A stretch of DNA of 64,000 nucleotides from Gracilibacillus massiliensis (GTDB lineage Bacteria > Bacillota > Bacilli > Bacillales > Amphibacillaceae). The position numbers were made by a program, and so were the translations under genes. The stretch's first letter is position 1, and the number at the start of each line of letters is the position of its first letter. The notes under the pieces are model-generated. The model was not told the DNA's origin and did no database searches. It saw only the letters and a list, made by a program, of their open reading frames with translations. Shown piece by piece: positions 8,985-18,508 of the stretch. The stretch spans positions 62,001 to 126,000 of the forward strand of contig NZ_CZRP01000013.1 in the NCBI RefSeq assembly GCF_001458115.1. Reading direction: 5' to 3'.

Positions 8985-9001
8985 CTTCCTAATACACATG
9001 A

Positions 9002-9044
9002 AAATCCAAACGATTTCGAAGTCTGTTCGAAATGGTTTGGATTT
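9002..9044 (-). terminator. Terminator hairpin of the DUF302/rhodanese transcript
   Basis: Long stem of AAATCCAAACGATTTCGA with its near-complement (one mismatch), 7-nt loop, then TTTTC on the minus strand. The sequence belongs to a terminator family that recurs beside the palindromic elements. Confidence 0.7.
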
Positions 9045-9078
9045 CTCTACATACACATTATTTTTGTCTCAGATTCTT

Positions 9079-9465
9079 TTATTGTAGACTTTGATCGATC
9101 GCACTAATAAGGCGTTTCTCGATATCTAATGCAATATCTTTTAGTTCTTCGTCTTCTACTAAGTCAATCATTACAGATGGTTTTGGTAAACCAATCTTGA
9201 TTTTACCATTATCATCATATACTACAATTTTACAAGGCAAAAAATATCCTACTAATTGATTCTTTTTTAAAACACGACTCGCTTCTTTTGGATTACAAAC
9301 TTCTAGTACTATATAATCCTGATCGAAATCGATATCTTTTGACTGTAACTTCTCTTTAATGTCAAATTCCCATAAAACTCCAAACTTTTCTTCAGTAAGT
9401 CTATCTTCTAAAGATTGAATGGTCTGATCCATATTTCTTTTTGATGTTACCGTATAGTGAAACAT
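9079..9465 (-). CDS. DUF302 family protein
   Basis: About 128 residues, a single DUF302 domain: the N-terminal YTVTSKRNMDQTIQSLEDRL segment, KDIDFDQDYIVLEVCNPKEAS and GYFLPCKIVVYDD are typical. Function in the family is unsettled; DUF302 genes often occur with rhodanese and sulfur-handling genes, as here, where it follows a rhodanese gene by about 78 bp on the same strand. Two Cys residues are present (NP-preceding VC and PCK). The frame opens at 9474, but the ATG there abuts AAAGGA directly; ATG 9465 has eight bases of spacing and is preferred. Probably induced together with the rhodanese when the CstR-like repressor is released. Confidence 0.85.
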   Translation of the reverse strand: MFHYTVTSKRNMDQTIQSLEDRLTEEKFGVLWEFDIKEKLQSKDIDFDQDYIVLEVCNPKEASRVLKKNQLVGYFLPCKIVVYDDNGKIKIGLPKPSVMIDLVEDEELKDIALDIEKRLISAIDQSLQ

Positions 9466-9542
9466 TACGATCATCCTTTCTTTTAAGAAAATTTAATCAT
9501 TTACATCCAACTTACAAAACAGTAAAAAATCAGATACCGTTA

Positions 9543-9848
9543 TTATTCTGGAATTTCTGTTTCATCTTCCCAAGCGAGCATGCCGCCTTCCATATTTGTT
9601 GCGTCATAACCATTTGCTTCTAAATATTCGGTAGCACGACCACTTCGTCCCCCTGATCGGCAAACCATATAATAATGTTCATCTTTTTTTAATTCATCTA
9701 GTTTTTCTGGAATTTCCCCTAAACGTATATGTTTAGCTCCAGGAATGATCCCTTGAGCTACTTCTTCATCTTCTCTTACATCAATAATATTCACTTTTTC
9801 ATCATTTTTTAATTTGTTTGCTAACTCTGTTGCATGTATTTCTTTCAT
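9543..9848 (-). CDS. Rhodanese-like sulfurtransferase
   Basis: 101 residues, a single rhodanese domain: NIIDVREDEEV at the start, AKHIRLGEIP in the middle, the active-site loop CRSGGRS and the closing NMEGGMLAWE. The catalytic Cys is present, so it should carry a persulfide and pass sulfane sulfur to an acceptor. A GGAGGT ribosome binding site precedes the ATG. It lies downstream of a CstR/CsoR-type repressor gene and has a matching operator at 9966-9979, pointing to a persulfide or sulfide detoxification unit together with the DUF302 gene. Confidence 0.92.
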   Translation of the reverse strand: MKEIHATELANKLKNDEKVNIIDVREDEEVAQGIIPGAKHIRLGEIPEKLDELKKDEHYYMVCRSGGRSGRATEYLEANGYDATNMEGGMLAWEDETEIPE

Positions 9849-9965
9849 TCTAATACCTCCAATAATAGTTTATAATTAGTATAACAATAATCATTTAAAT
9901 CATGTACCGATACCAGCATCTCCATCCTCGATTTAACTTTTTAGCACCTACACAATTAATACGGC

Positions 9966-9979
9966 TACCCGTAAAGGTA
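9966..9979 (-). promoter_or_regulatory. Putative CstR/CsoR operator in front of the rhodanese gene
   Basis: Minus strand TACCTTTACGGGTA, an inverted repeat TACC-N6-GGTA. It matches 11 of 14 positions of the operator in the repressor's own promoter (TACCTTAAGGGGTA). It lies about 120 bp before the rhodanese start; no clear -35/-10 pair was identified. Confidence 0.6.
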
Positions 9980-9996
9980 ACATTATGATTCATAAA

Positions 9997-10020
9997 AAAT
10001 AGAGTCTATTAACTCTATTT
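9997..10020 (-). terminator. Terminator of the CstR-like repressor gene
   Basis: Stem AAATAGAGT/ACTCTATTT with a 6-nt loop and a T-rich tail on the minus strand, ten bases after the stop codon. It separates the repressor gene from the rhodanese operon, which therefore needs its own promoter. Confidence 0.8.
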
Positions 10021-10029
10021 TCACTTGCA

Positions 10030-10290
10030 TTAGCGGCTTTTCACTAGTAAGTTTACTGCTTCTTTTATCAAGTCTTCTGATGATTCTCCAGTTTCCTTTT
10101 CCTCACGAATACATTTTTCTAAATTTGAGCTAACTACTAATGCTGCTGTACGGTCTAATGCACTACGCACAGCTGACATTTGTGTTACAACATCACGGCA
10201 TTCTTTGCCTTCATCCATCATTTTAATCAAACCACGTACTTGACCTTCAATTCGCTTCATTCTATTTTTAACTTGTGTATCATATTCCAC
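10030..10290 (-). CDS. cstR: CsoR/CstR-family transcriptional repressor (persulfide-sensor type)
   Basis: 86 residues, the all-helical CsoR/RcnR fold (VKNRMKRIEGQVRGLIKMM opening, VVTQMSAVRSALDRTA helix). Copper-sensing CsoR uses a Cys-His-Cys set; here the two Cys are present (GKECRDV and LEKCIRE), but the His four residues before the second Cys is Asn. That two-Cys pattern is that of CstR, which senses sulfane sulfur/persulfides by forming di- or trisulfide links. The neighbouring rhodanese and DUF302 genes support this. Starts at GTG with a GAAAGGG ribosome binding site. Its promoter contains a 16-bp palindrome exactly between -35 and -10, consistent with autorepression. Assignment to CstR rather than CsoR is inference. 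Confidence 0.82.
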   Translation of the reverse strand: MEYDTQVKNRMKRIEGQVRGLIKMMDEGKECRDVVTQMSAVRSALDRTAALVVSSNLEKCIREEKETGESSEDLIKEAVNLLVKSR

Positions 10291-10383
10291 GATGAATACA
10301 CCCTTTCTTAAATACTCTTTATATATATCATACTAAAATTATCGGATTTAGCAAAGGTATTTATTTATGAGTACTTTTGTTAA

Positions 10384-10412
10384 ATTATATACCCCTTAAG
10401 GTATTAAGTCAA
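10384..10412 (-). promoter_or_regulatory. SigA promoter of the CstR-like gene with operator in the spacer
   Basis: Minus strand: -35 TTGACT (10407-10412), 17-bp spacer, perfect -10 TATAAT (10384-10389). The palindrome ATACCTTAAGGGGTAT overlaps spacer positions 10389-10404, so repressor binding would block polymerase. The core TACC-N6-GGTA recurs at 9966-9979. Confidence 0.85.
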
Positions 10413-10453
10413 TCTTGAAATACTATTTTGCTATCAAAAGATTCTTATTTAAT

Positions 10454-13231
10454 TTAAGAACTAATTTCATGAAACTTTCTGTCATAAATTTCTGTAATCA
10501 CAAAAGGTAATTCTGCTTTTGATACTGGTTTGGAAAACCAATATCCTTGAAAGATTTCACAACCCAAGTCTTCTAACAACATAATTTGCTCTAATTCCTC
10601 TACTCCTTCTGCTATCACCTGTAAGCCGAGCGCATGACTCATTTCCATAATAGCTTGTACGATCGCTATATTCTTCTGGTCACGATCGAGATCTTGGACA
10701 AATGACCGATCAATTTTTAATACATCGATCGGAAACTTATTTAAATACGATAAAGATGAATAACCCACACCAAAATCATCTACTTCAATATCAATACCAA
10801 GTGCACTAATAGATTGCAAGGCGTTAATTGATAGTTCTATATCTTCAAGTAACAAACTTTCCGTTATCTCAAAACTAATTTGAACGGCTGGACACCCTGT
10901 TTCATGCAACAATTTAGCAACTTTTTCAACAAAATCTGCTTCTTTCATTTGTTTATACGAAATATTTACCGAAACGCGATATTCCAAACCTTCTTTCTTC
11001 CAATTAGCGACCTCCGTAAATACTTGACGCATAAAATACTCACTTATTGGTACGATCCAGCCTGTTTCTTCAGCAACACCAATAAATTCACCTGGTGATA
11101 CATTTCCTAACTCTTTATTTCGCCAGCGAATTAATGCTTCAAAACCTGCTACTTTTTTATGCTTTATATCCACTTGCGGCTGATAATGTACATCTATCTC
11201 ATTTTGATCAATTGCTTGAAATAAATATCGTTTAATATTAAATAACCTATTCTGCTGGTCAATGTTATGTTGCTGATAAAAATGATAGGCTTTTCCATCA
11301 CTATTTCTAGTTAATTGCAAAGCTTCTTGTGCTTGTAAAATCATTGTATCTGCAGTCTGTTTTTGATAACGGACCACACCTATACACATTGTAATTATAA
11401 TCTCTTGATGTTCGAAACTCCAAGGTTTCTTCAAGCAACTTAAAAAAGTGTCTATGTCTTGTTTTATATTTTCACCAGTGTCTCTAGTAATTATACTAAA
11501 TTCATCTTCACCTGACCTCGACAATAAAAAGGGTTGAAATTGCTCTTCAAGCATGGATGGGGTTTTCATGATAACATGATCCCACGCCTTTGTCCCATAC
11601 ATTCCTTTTATCTCTTTCATTTGATAAAAATCAATTATTAATAAATGGAATGACTCCTGCTTTTGAATGGTATCTTCTAGTACTTTTCTAAATTTATATT
11701 TATTTGGTAACTGTGTAACCGGATCAAAATACAAAATTTTATCCAAAGATTCTTGATATTGCTTACGTGAAGTAATATCTCTAGCAATAAATAAGATACG
11801 GACCTTGCCACTTTCATCGACAACGCGCCGACCTTTTACATCTAACCAGCGGCGGTCATTTAAATGATTCATTACTTCAATTTCTGTTGAGTCCTCTTTA
11901 TTTACATGTAATAAATAGTTGATAAATTGTGTTATTTCATGAATTGATTTAGGTGTGAAAATCTTAGTTAGTGTTTGAGTATCGTAATAGTCCCCAACTA
12001 ACTGTTTAACTGAGGGAGAAAGGTAATTTATACTTCTGTCATCGTTGATTAGACAGATAATATCTGTGCTATTTTGCGCAATTAATTGATAACGGTAATT
12101 ATTTATTTTAATCTTTTCTTGATAATTCATATTTTCCATAACCAACCCTATGATATAGGCATAGGTTTCTAGCGCTTTTCTTTCACGACTCGATGGCTTA
12201 TGAATGGTATCTTGGTATAATGTAAACGCACCAATTACTTCGTCATTACTCGTTATAATTGGTGAAGACCAAATCGTTTTTATATGATAACGTTCAGCAA
12301 TTTTTACATATTTAGGGTTCTGCATCTTAGAGATATCATTTTCAACCATGGTTTTTTTATAAAAAGCAGCACTTCCGCTAATACCTTCGTCAGGTTGAAT
12401 TGGAAAATCTTTTAACTCACTTATAAATTCATCTGATAAAGAATAAGTAGCATAAGCTACCAATTTCTTTGTTTCACTATCTTTTTGAAAAATCAAACAT
12501 TGATAATCCATATCTTTTTCAATCAATTTACAAATCTTTTGAAAAGCTACTTTCCTATCTTTAATAGTTAAAAGTAATTTTACAATGTTAAATTGGTTTT
12601 CAATAAAAATTGCTTGTTTTTTCTTTTCGGTTATATCATTCTGAATACCAATAAAATATAATTTATTATGGCTAGTAATAGGTGTTATTTTTAATTCATT
12701 CCAAAACATTTCACCGTTCTTTTTGTAATTTAAGATTTCAATTTGTGTAGCTTTATTATTTTCTATCGCTTGTTGAATCAATGCTCGGTCTTCTTTACTA
12801 GTATGGTTTCCTTGTAAAAAGCGACAATTTCTACCGATGACCTCATCTTTTTTATAGCCTGTTAATTCTACAAATCCCTCATTTGCATAAATAATCGGAT
12901 TTCCTTTTTGTTCAGGATCTGTAATTATTAAACCAGAGGATACTTGATCAAATAATTGAACAAAGCGTTTATTTTCCTCTAATGAAGTAAGAGCTTGAGA
13001 TTCTGCTTCTACTCTTGTTACTATTTCTTTCTCATGCAATTTAGTCAATTTAAAAATCATAAAAAATAGTAATATAGCTGTAATCAGTACATACAATAGT
13101 CCTTTAATGGTTTGCCCATGTTCGATAAAAACACTATTCCAATTCAAGTAATTTAAAAGTAAATCTGAAAAGAAGATCCATAAAACACCTACAACAACGT
13201 ACAATCCTGCTATACGTATAGAATTTTTCAA
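10454..13231 (-). CDS. LOV-GAF-PAS-GGDEF-EAL protein (putative blue-light-controlled c-di-GMP phosphodiesterase)
   Basis: About 925 residues. Two membrane helices (roughly 7-30 and 45-65), then a LOV-type PAS domain (about 90-205) with GRNCRFLQG holding the photoactive Cys (about residue 139), NYKKNGEMFWNEL and FIGIQNDIT; these are the flavin contacts known from YtvA. A GAF domain (about 215-370), a second PAS (375-490), a GGDEF domain and an EAL domain follow. The GGDEF signature is degenerate (SGEDEF), so cyclase activity is doubtful. The EAL domain keeps its catalytic set: FEALIRW, VNIS, FEITES, VDDFGVGYSS, LKIDRSF, AEGVEE. The net activity predicted is c-di-GMP hydrolysis, gated by light. 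A GTG at 13240 opens the frame, but AGGGG is eight bases from TTG 13231, which I prefer. Confidence 0.9.
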   Translation of the reverse strand: MKNSIRIAGLYVVVGVLWIFFSDLLLNYLNWNSVFIEHGQTIKGLLYVLITAILLFFMIFKLTKLHEKEIVTRVEAESQALTSLEENKRFVQLFDQVSSGLIITDPEQKGNPIIYANEGFVELTGYKKDEVIGRNCRFLQGNHTSKEDRALIQQAIENNKATQIEILNYKKNGEMFWNELKITPITSHNKLYFIGIQNDITEKKKQAIFIENQFNIVKLLLTIKDRKVAFQKICKLIEKDMDYQCLIFQKDSETKKLVAYATYSLSDEFISELKDFPIQPDEGISGSAAFYKKTMVENDISKMQNPKYVKIAERYHIKTIWSSPIITSNDEVIGAFTLYQDTIHKPSSRERKALETYAYIIGLVMENMNYQEKIKINNYRYQLIAQNSTDIICLINDDRSINYLSPSVKQLVGDYYDTQTLTKIFTPKSIHEITQFINYLLHVNKEDSTEIEVMNHLNDRRWLDVKGRRVVDESGKVRILFIARDITSRKQYQESLDKILYFDPVTQLPNKYKFRKVLEDTIQKQESFHLLIIDFYQMKEIKGMYGTKAWDHVIMKTPSMLEEQFQPFLLSRSGEDEFSIITRDTGENIKQDIDTFLSCLKKPWSFEHQEIIITMCIGVVRYQKQTADTMILQAQEALQLTRNSDGKAYHFYQQHNIDQQNRLFNIKRYLFQAIDQNEIDVHYQPQVDIKHKKVAGFEALIRWRNKELGNVSPGEFIGVAEETGWIVPISEYFMRQVFTEVANWKKEGLEYRVSVNISYKQMKEADFVEKVAKLLHETGCPAVQISFEITESLLLEDIELSINALQSISALGIDIEVDDFGVGYSSLSYLNKFPIDVLKIDRSFVQDLDRDQKNIAIVQAIMEMSHALGLQVIAEGVEELEQIMLLEDLGCEIFQGYWFSKPVSKAELPFVITEIYDRKFHEISS

Positions 13232-13369
13232 TATCGCCACCCCTAAACGGTACTGAAGTCATATGATTAGTAATCCAATGATACCACACTTTAAATATAG
13301 TACACTATACCCACAGCTACATTATCGAAAACATTAGCTCAAATAACTATCTATCCATAAACAGACTAA

Positions 13370-13396
13370 AAACTGTAGAACAAAAGTCTACAGTTT
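13370..13396 (-). terminator. Terminator of the PAS-GGDEF gene
   Basis: Perfect 10-bp stem AAACTGTAGA/TCTACAGTTT, 7-nt loop, T5 tail on the minus strand; overlaps the stop codon. Confidence 0.82.
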
Positions 13397-15061
13397 CTTT
13401 CGGTAAACATGGAAGCCATTTTTCCCAGCCTTTTTTGCCTCATAAAGAGCGACATCTGCTTGTTTCATTATATCAAACGCCTTTTCTACTTTGATTGATG
13501 GATCACAAACAGTTATGCCGATACTTGTTGTCACTTGTAATGTTTCTTTTAGTTCCCATGTCTTTTTGATTTCATTCTTTATCTTTGTAGCATAGTCCTG
13601 AGCAAATTCGATTGTATCGGCACTATCTAACATGATTATAAATTCATCACCGCCAAGTCTTGCTACCATGTCATTTTTACTTAGAAGACGAGACAGCCTC
13701 TGCCCAAACTCGACTATCACCGCATCCCCTACATCATGTCCATATGAATCGTTTATTAATTTAAAGTTATCTATATCAAGCATCATGATAGCTAATCGAT
13801 CGGACCGGTCTTGTTCTAGTCTTTCCGTTAATTGTTTTTTAAATAAGCGTCGATTAGGTAAATCGGTTAAAAAATCATGCATTGCATAATATTCTAATCT
13901 TTGTTCATATTCCTTTTGCACAGTAATATCCCTTGCTAATACTACCATATGTTTGAATTTACCTGCTTCATTAAAAACAGGGGTACCATTTGCTTCCACC
14001 CAAATATAGGAACCCTTTTCACAGTAATGTTTGTTTTGTATCGAAAATGGTATTGCTTCCTGTATCGATTTGACAATAATCTGATTCAACCTTTCCTGAT
14101 CTTCAATATGAATGTTATGTGAAAATATCCTGCCAATATATTCATTATGACTATACCCTACGATTCTTTTATAGGAAGGTGAAGCATAAATAATTCGCCC
14201 TTGATGATTTAGAAGCGTTATCATATCATGCGCATTTTCAGCAATTAATCGAAATCGTTCTTCACTTTCTTCCAGTTTCTTTTTAGTTTCTATCTCGTTG
14301 GTTAGATCGCGCAGTATGACATATACTCCCTCCACTTGATTATCGAGGATCAAGGGGCTTATCTTTACGGAAACAGGAACGAATCGATTTGTTCGATGTT
14401 TTATTTGAATCGTCATCAAGTCAACCTGACCTGAGCTTGGTTGTTTTAAAAAATCGAGCAGTTTATGATTACTTTTTTCATCTACAAGCTTACTAAAGGT
14501 TAAACCAATTAATTCGATTGGTTTATAGCCTGTAACGTTTTCAACTTGAGGATTACTATTTACTATTCTACCTTCTAAATCAAAAGAAATGATCGGGTCC
14601 GGATTATCTTTGAATAAAGACTGATATCTTTTTTTGCTTTTATTCAATTCACCCCATAGTTTACCAAGCTCTTTTTCCGCTATTTTTTGTTGAGTTATGT
14701 CTTTCACGACAGCTACAATCGCTTTTATCTCACCTGTTTCTTTTTTTATAGGGCTTAGAGTTGTCTTGGAGTATTTGGTCTTCGCATTGACTTCAAACTG
14801 ATCTTCATACTCAATTAACTTTTTTGTATGAAGTACATCATTATATTTGGATATAAGAAATGATGCCTGTACAGATGGAAGAACATCGGAAATAGCTTTG
14901 CCAATGATCTTCTTTGATAAACCCGTTTCCTTTATAGCGACTTCATTTATAAATGCATAGACAAATTTATTTTCTATTGGTTTCATAATATATACTTGAT
15001 CTTGTATACCATCATATAAAGTATTATATAATAGGATTTCTGTTCCGCGACTCAACTTCAT
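13388..15061 (-). CDS. Multi-PAS diguanylate cyclase
   Basis: About 557 residues without membrane segments: three PAS domains (about 15-130, 140-265, 268-390; ends marked by AVVKDITQQK, VILRDLTNEI and VVLARDITVQ) and a C-terminal GGDEF domain. The signature RLGGDEF is intact, with HDFLTDLPNRRLF and MMLDIDNFKLIND, so it should make c-di-GMP in the cytoplasm. The RxxD inhibitory site is replaced by SKND. ATG 15061 is six bases from GGAAGG and is preferred over the in-frame ATG 15067, which abuts it. It sits between the LOV protein and a chemoreceptor but has its own terminator. PAS ligands cannot be told from sequence. Confidence 0.9.
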   Translation of the reverse strand: MKLSRGTEILLYNTLYDGIQDQVYIMKPIENKFVYAFINEVAIKETGLSKKIIGKAISDVLPSVQASFLISKYNDVLHTKKLIEYEDQFEVNAKTKYSKTTLSPIKKETGEIKAIVAVVKDITQQKIAEKELGKLWGELNKSKKRYQSLFKDNPDPIISFDLEGRIVNSNPQVENVTGYKPIELIGLTFSKLVDEKSNHKLLDFLKQPSSGQVDLMTIQIKHRTNRFVPVSVKISPLILDNQVEGVYVILRDLTNEIETKKKLEESEERFRLIAENAHDMITLLNHQGRIIYASPSYKRIVGYSHNEYIGRIFSHNIHIEDQERLNQIIVKSIQEAIPFSIQNKHYCEKGSYIWVEANGTPVFNEAGKFKHMVVLARDITVQKEYEQRLEYYAMHDFLTDLPNRRLFKKQLTERLEQDRSDRLAIMMLDIDNFKLINDSYGHDVGDAVIVEFGQRLSRLLSKNDMVARLGGDEFIIMLDSADTIEFAQDYATKIKNEIKKTWELKETLQVTTSIGITVCDPSIKVEKAFDIMKQADVALYEAKKAGKNGFHVYRKKL

Positions 15062-15172
15062 TACCATCCTTCCAAAGAAATAAAATTGTCGATTCTTATC
15101 GAAAAATACTCCACCCTACATTTTATACTCGAACCCTAAGAAAATAAATATGATTATTGAACTAATTAATAT

Positions 15173-15203
15173 AAAAAAAATAGGCATTTCGCCTATTTTT
15201 TTT
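15173..15203 (-). terminator. Terminator of the dCache chemoreceptor gene
   Basis: Stem AATAGGC/GCCTATT with a 5-nt loop flanked by A8 and T8 runs; overlaps the stop codon. Confidence 0.85.
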
Positions 15204-16992
15204 ACACAATTTTAAATTTTGCAACTTGTTCTTCTAATTCTTGTGCCAAAGCATCTAATTCTTGTGCACTATTCGACACATTTTCCATTGACTGATTTGT
15301 TTGTTCAGCAGAAGCAGCTGTTTCTTCTACAGCTGCAGCTGACTCTTGACTTACCGCTGCAATCTCATCAACTGATTTATGCATATCGACGCTATTTTCG
15401 TTCACTTCATTTAAGCTTTGAACTATTTCCTGTACACGTAGTACCATACCTGAAATGGATTGATTAATTTGAGCAAAATTATCTCCGGTTTGACCAATTT
15501 GTGTTGTACCCTTTTCTACTTCTTTAAATCCTAGTTCCAATGAATCTGCAACTTGTCCGGATTCTTCTTGGATATTAGCAACTAAACCAGTAATATCGCT
15601 AATGGAAGCTGTCACTTGTTCTGCTAGTTTTCTTACTTCATCAGCAACAACAGCAAAACCTTTTCCTGCTTCCCCTGCTCTCGCAGCTTCAATTGCTGCA
15701 TTTAGTGCTAATAAATTTGTTTGTTCTGCTATTTCTTTTATTACAATTACAATTTTGTCAATTTCTGCTGTTCGTTTATCTAACCCTGTTACTCTTTGGT
15801 AGGAATCCTGAACCATATCATGAATTGTCTGCATTTGGATAACAGATTGTTCAAGTGACTCTTTACCATTGTGACTTACATTCATGACTTCTTTTGATTC
15901 ATCAGCAATACGTTGACCATTTTCCGCCACGACTTTTACTTTTCGGTTATGTTCTTCCATTGTGCTCGCAAGATTTGATGCATGATTTGCTTGGGACTCA
16001 CTTCCTGAGGATAGTTCTTCCATGGTAGCTGCAATTTGCTCACTGCCCTCTTTGACTTGGTCAGATGACTGATTTAATGTACCACTTTGTTGCATCACTC
16101 TACCCGTAGCCATCATTACTTTATTAATCATATCATATAAATTATCCTTCATTTGATTCATGGCATTTGCTAACACGGTAAACTCATCATTACTTTTGAC
16201 TTTTACTTTTTTACCACTTAAGTCACCTGCGGCTAAATTATTTAACTCTACTTTGATTTGATTAATATTGAAATTGATAACTTTGACAAACAGGATCACA
16301 ATTACTAGTCCTATTATGATAGAAATAGCCATCGTTATTATCGTGGACATTAATATATCTTGTCGCATATCTTGGGCAAGTACATACATATCAAAATCTA
16401 TACCAGCTACCCCAATTATGTCGCCTGAATCTCCTGAAATAGATTTTGCTAAAGTAATAGTAGGTTTTCCACTGGCTGCATCTATGTAGGGTTCTGTCCA
16501 TACCACTTCTTCATTAGATTTTGACGCTTTTTCGTACCAGTCGGTTGATGTTGCACTATATGATGTAAGATCGACATCTTCATCTGGAATGTTATTTAAA
16601 TATAACGCCCCGTCATTGGTACCAATATACATGTTAATGATATAGGGATCATCGGATGCCTGTTTTGTCAAAAAATTCTCATAATAAGTTGTTAGTTTTG
16701 GATTATTTAAAATAGGCATGTTGGGATAAGTTGATTCATCAAGGTTTGAGGTGGAAACCTTTTCATACTGTAATTTTTCCGATTCGGTGAGAGAGGTGAG
16801 AATGGATTCATATTCTTCAAATGTTTTTTCGTATTTCGGAGTCATTTCGACGATATCATCTTTTTGAATAATGGCTTTTTCTAGTATCTCTGTCTTTTGA
16901 TAAGAGATATATCCAACCATACTGATCGGTATGACTAAAAGTAAGATCATAATGGCCGGTAATTTGTATTTAATTTGTTGAAACTTTCGCAT
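15202..16992 (-). CDS. Methyl-accepting chemotaxis protein, dCache sensor
   Basis: 596 residues. One N-terminal membrane helix (about 11-30), an extracellular dCache-type domain of about 180 residues with [19 protein letters not shown] and [11 protein letters not shown], a second membrane helix (about 212-235), HAMP, and the signalling domain whose hairpin tip reads [21 protein letters not shown], given here in part. It reports ligand binding to CheA/CheW at the cell pole. No neighbouring che genes are present. A weak AAAGGGGA ribosome binding site precedes the ATG. Ligand not predictable with certainty; dCache domains of this type often bind amino acids or small organic acids. Confidence 0.93.
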   Translation of the reverse strand: MRKFQQIKYKLPAIMILLLVIPISMVGYISYQKTEILEKAIIQKDDIVEMTPKYEKTFEEYESILTSLTESEKLQYEKVSTSNLDESTYPNMPILNNPKLTTYYENFLTKQASDDPYIINMYIGTNDGALYLNNIPDEDVDLTSYSATSTDWYEKASKSNEEVVWTEPYIDAASGKPTITLAKSISGDSGDIIGVAGIDFDMYVLAQDMRQDILMSTIITMAISIIIGLVIVILFVKVINFNINQIKVELNNLAAGDLSGKKVKVKSNDEFTVLANAMNQMKDNLYDMINKVMMATGRVMQQSGTLNQSSDQVKEGSEQIAATMEELSSGSESQANHASNLASTMEEHNRKVKVVAENGQRIADESKEVMNVSHNGKESLEQSVIQMQTIHDMVQDSYQRVTGLDKRTAEIDKIVIVIKEIAEQTNLLALNAAIEAARAGEAGKGFAVVADEVRKLAEQVTASISDITGLVANIQEESGQVADSLELGFKEVEKGTTQIGQTGDNFAQINQSISGMVLRVQEIVQSLNEVNENSVDMHKSVDEIAAVSQESAAAVEETAASAEQTNQSMENVSNSAQELDALAQELEEQVAKFKIV

Positions 16993-17202
16993 ATTCTATT
17001 GTCCCCTTTGTTTTCTTTTTATATCCTCCTATTTTATCATGATGATAATCCTGTTACCATAACAAGATTAATAATGATTAAATATACCTAGTCATAAATC
17101 TTATAACTATAATTGACAACTAACCACTTAATGCATTTTTTACCAATTATAAATTGATAAGTAATCTGTAAAGATAAAATATGTTAAATTTTCAAAACAA
17201 AA

Positions 17203-17229
17203 AAATACACCTATTTCCCAGGTGTATTT
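17203..17229 (-). terminator. Terminator of the methyltransferase gene
   Basis: Perfect 10-bp stem AAATACACCT/AGGTGTATTT, 7-nt loop, T7 tail on the minus strand, just after the stop codon. Confidence 0.85.
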
Positions 17230-17234
17230 CATCA

Positions 17235-17861
17235 TTATTTTTTCGCTATGACTATTCCGAGTGGGCAGTGAACCATTTGTGCCGTTTTTACTGGTTCAAT
17301 TAATGCTCCATTTTGGAAGTAGAAATCTCTTACTTCAAATTTATCAAACATGTGCATAAATTCATTTTCCGTCATTTGATGGACATGAAAAGGTGAGCCA
17401 CACGTTTTTCCTTTCCCTTCTCCAAAAGGGGTGGATAGGATTAACGTTCCACCTGGTCTTAATAATCTAAAGATATTGTCCATAAATTGTGTTTCATTTT
17501 CAATATGTTCGATGGTTTCAAAACTTAAGATTACATCAAATTCTCCAAGTTTCTCAGGTAATGTAGTGTCTGTTACATCCTCTACTTGATAGCTAGACAA
17601 CGGGTGATAGTATTGACCTCGTGCATATTTAATGACTTCAGGGTCAATATCAACACCTATAATTTCTTCTATTTGCTTCTTGCATTTCTTTGCTATCACA
17701 TGTGCTCCATAACCTACACCTGTAGCGAAATCTAATACTCTTCCATATACTTGTGGAACTGCAAAATGATATCGTGCAATATGCTCGATTAACAATTCAT
17801 TTGTTATTTTCATCTGTTCTGGGATAATTCGTTCACCAGTATCTTCTATCAAATTTTTCAC
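17235..17861 (-). CDS. Class I SAM-dependent methyltransferase
   Basis: 208 residues. Motif I VLDFATGVGYGAHV, motif II GVDIDPEVIKYA, and a motif IV-like FDVILSFETIEHIE followed by FRLLRPGGTLILSTPF identify a Methyltransf_11/UbiE-like Rossmann fold using S-adenosylmethionine. The GERIIPE segment near the N-terminus and the short length resemble sugar or small-molecule methyltransferases, but the substrate is unknown. Start GTG at 17861 has only a poor ribosome binding site; no better in-frame start upstream was seen. It is monocistronic, followed by its own terminator. Confidence 0.85.
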   Translation of the reverse strand: MKNLIEDTGERIIPEQMKITNELLIEHIARYHFAVPQVYGRVLDFATGVGYGAHVIAKKCKKQIEEIIGVDIDPEVIKYARGQYYHPLSSYQVEDVTDTTLPEKLGEFDVILSFETIEHIENETQFMDNIFRLLRPGGTLILSTPFGEGKGKTCGSPFHVHQMTENEFMHMFDKFEVRDFYFQNGALIEPVKTAQMVHCPLGIVIAKK

Positions 17862-17986
17862 CGCTTTATTTAATATACTTAAATCAAAGTCTATTATATT
17901 CCACCTATCGCTTCAACTTTTAAGATTTGCATATACACGTAAAAAAGAAACTGTGGCATATAATCTTTTTATTGTTACCCATTATA

Positions 17987-18493
17987 AGCTGCGCAACAAA
18001 TAATGTAGTAATATTGACATGAAGTGCGTGCTTAGCAATCGCTTCGGCTTGTCCGCTTCCCTTTCCACGGGTTTTTCTCCTCAGCTAACTTTGGTAAGCA
18101 AAGATCGCTTTCCAAAGTGGATCTTCGGATAAAAACTTCCCGTAGGAGTTGAAGCGGACGCCTACGCTAATTTGATATACTACAACGCTAGTATGAGTTA
18201 GCATTAGGCTATTTCTCTCATGTAAAAAATTCGTTGATTGGAGTAACAGCTCAAATTGCTATCTGTCACAGTAGTTGTAGAACCATTATATTAGCGCAGG
18301 CCGCCCACTTTCACTCCTGTGGTAACTTTTTACCTGAAGATCCACTTTTTCAAGCGATTTTTACTTGGAAAAGTTAGCTGAAGGGAAAAAACCACGGAAA
18401 GGAAAGTGGGCAGCCGGAGCGGATCTCTAGTAAATTAATCATTTCAAGATTACTACTTTGGCTAATGGTTACTCATCAGTTATTGCGTAGTAT
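17987..18493. repeat. Palindromic intergenic element, copy B
   Basis: About 505 bp. It consists of two inverted copies of a roughly 130-nt module, each itself able to fold into a long hairpin (GTCCGCTTCCCTTTCC against GGAGTTGAAGCGGAC, and the CTCAGCTAACTTT arm). The outer ends are inverted repeats of the type CTGCGCAACAAAT-ATGTAGTAAT. The centre (ACAACGCTAGTATGAG) matches copy D rather than C and E. The right end runs into a UspA-side terminator through TCTTCCTAATACGCAT. No gene in this interval. Confidence 0.85.
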
Positions 18494-18508
18494 CTTCCTA
18501 ATACGCAT

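Noticed and set aside
8895-9107. 70-codon frame on the plus strand
   Set aside because: Runs through palindromic element A and the adjoining terminator; composition and context are those of non-coding DNA.
10030-10290. Copper-sensing CsoR
   Set aside because: The His needed for Cu(I) coordination is replaced by Asn, and the neighbours are sulfur-related rather than copA/copZ.
10454-13231. Active diguanylate cyclase in the LOV protein
   Set aside because: The A-site reads GEDEF in place of GGDEF; kept as a probable regulatory domain while the EAL half looks intact.
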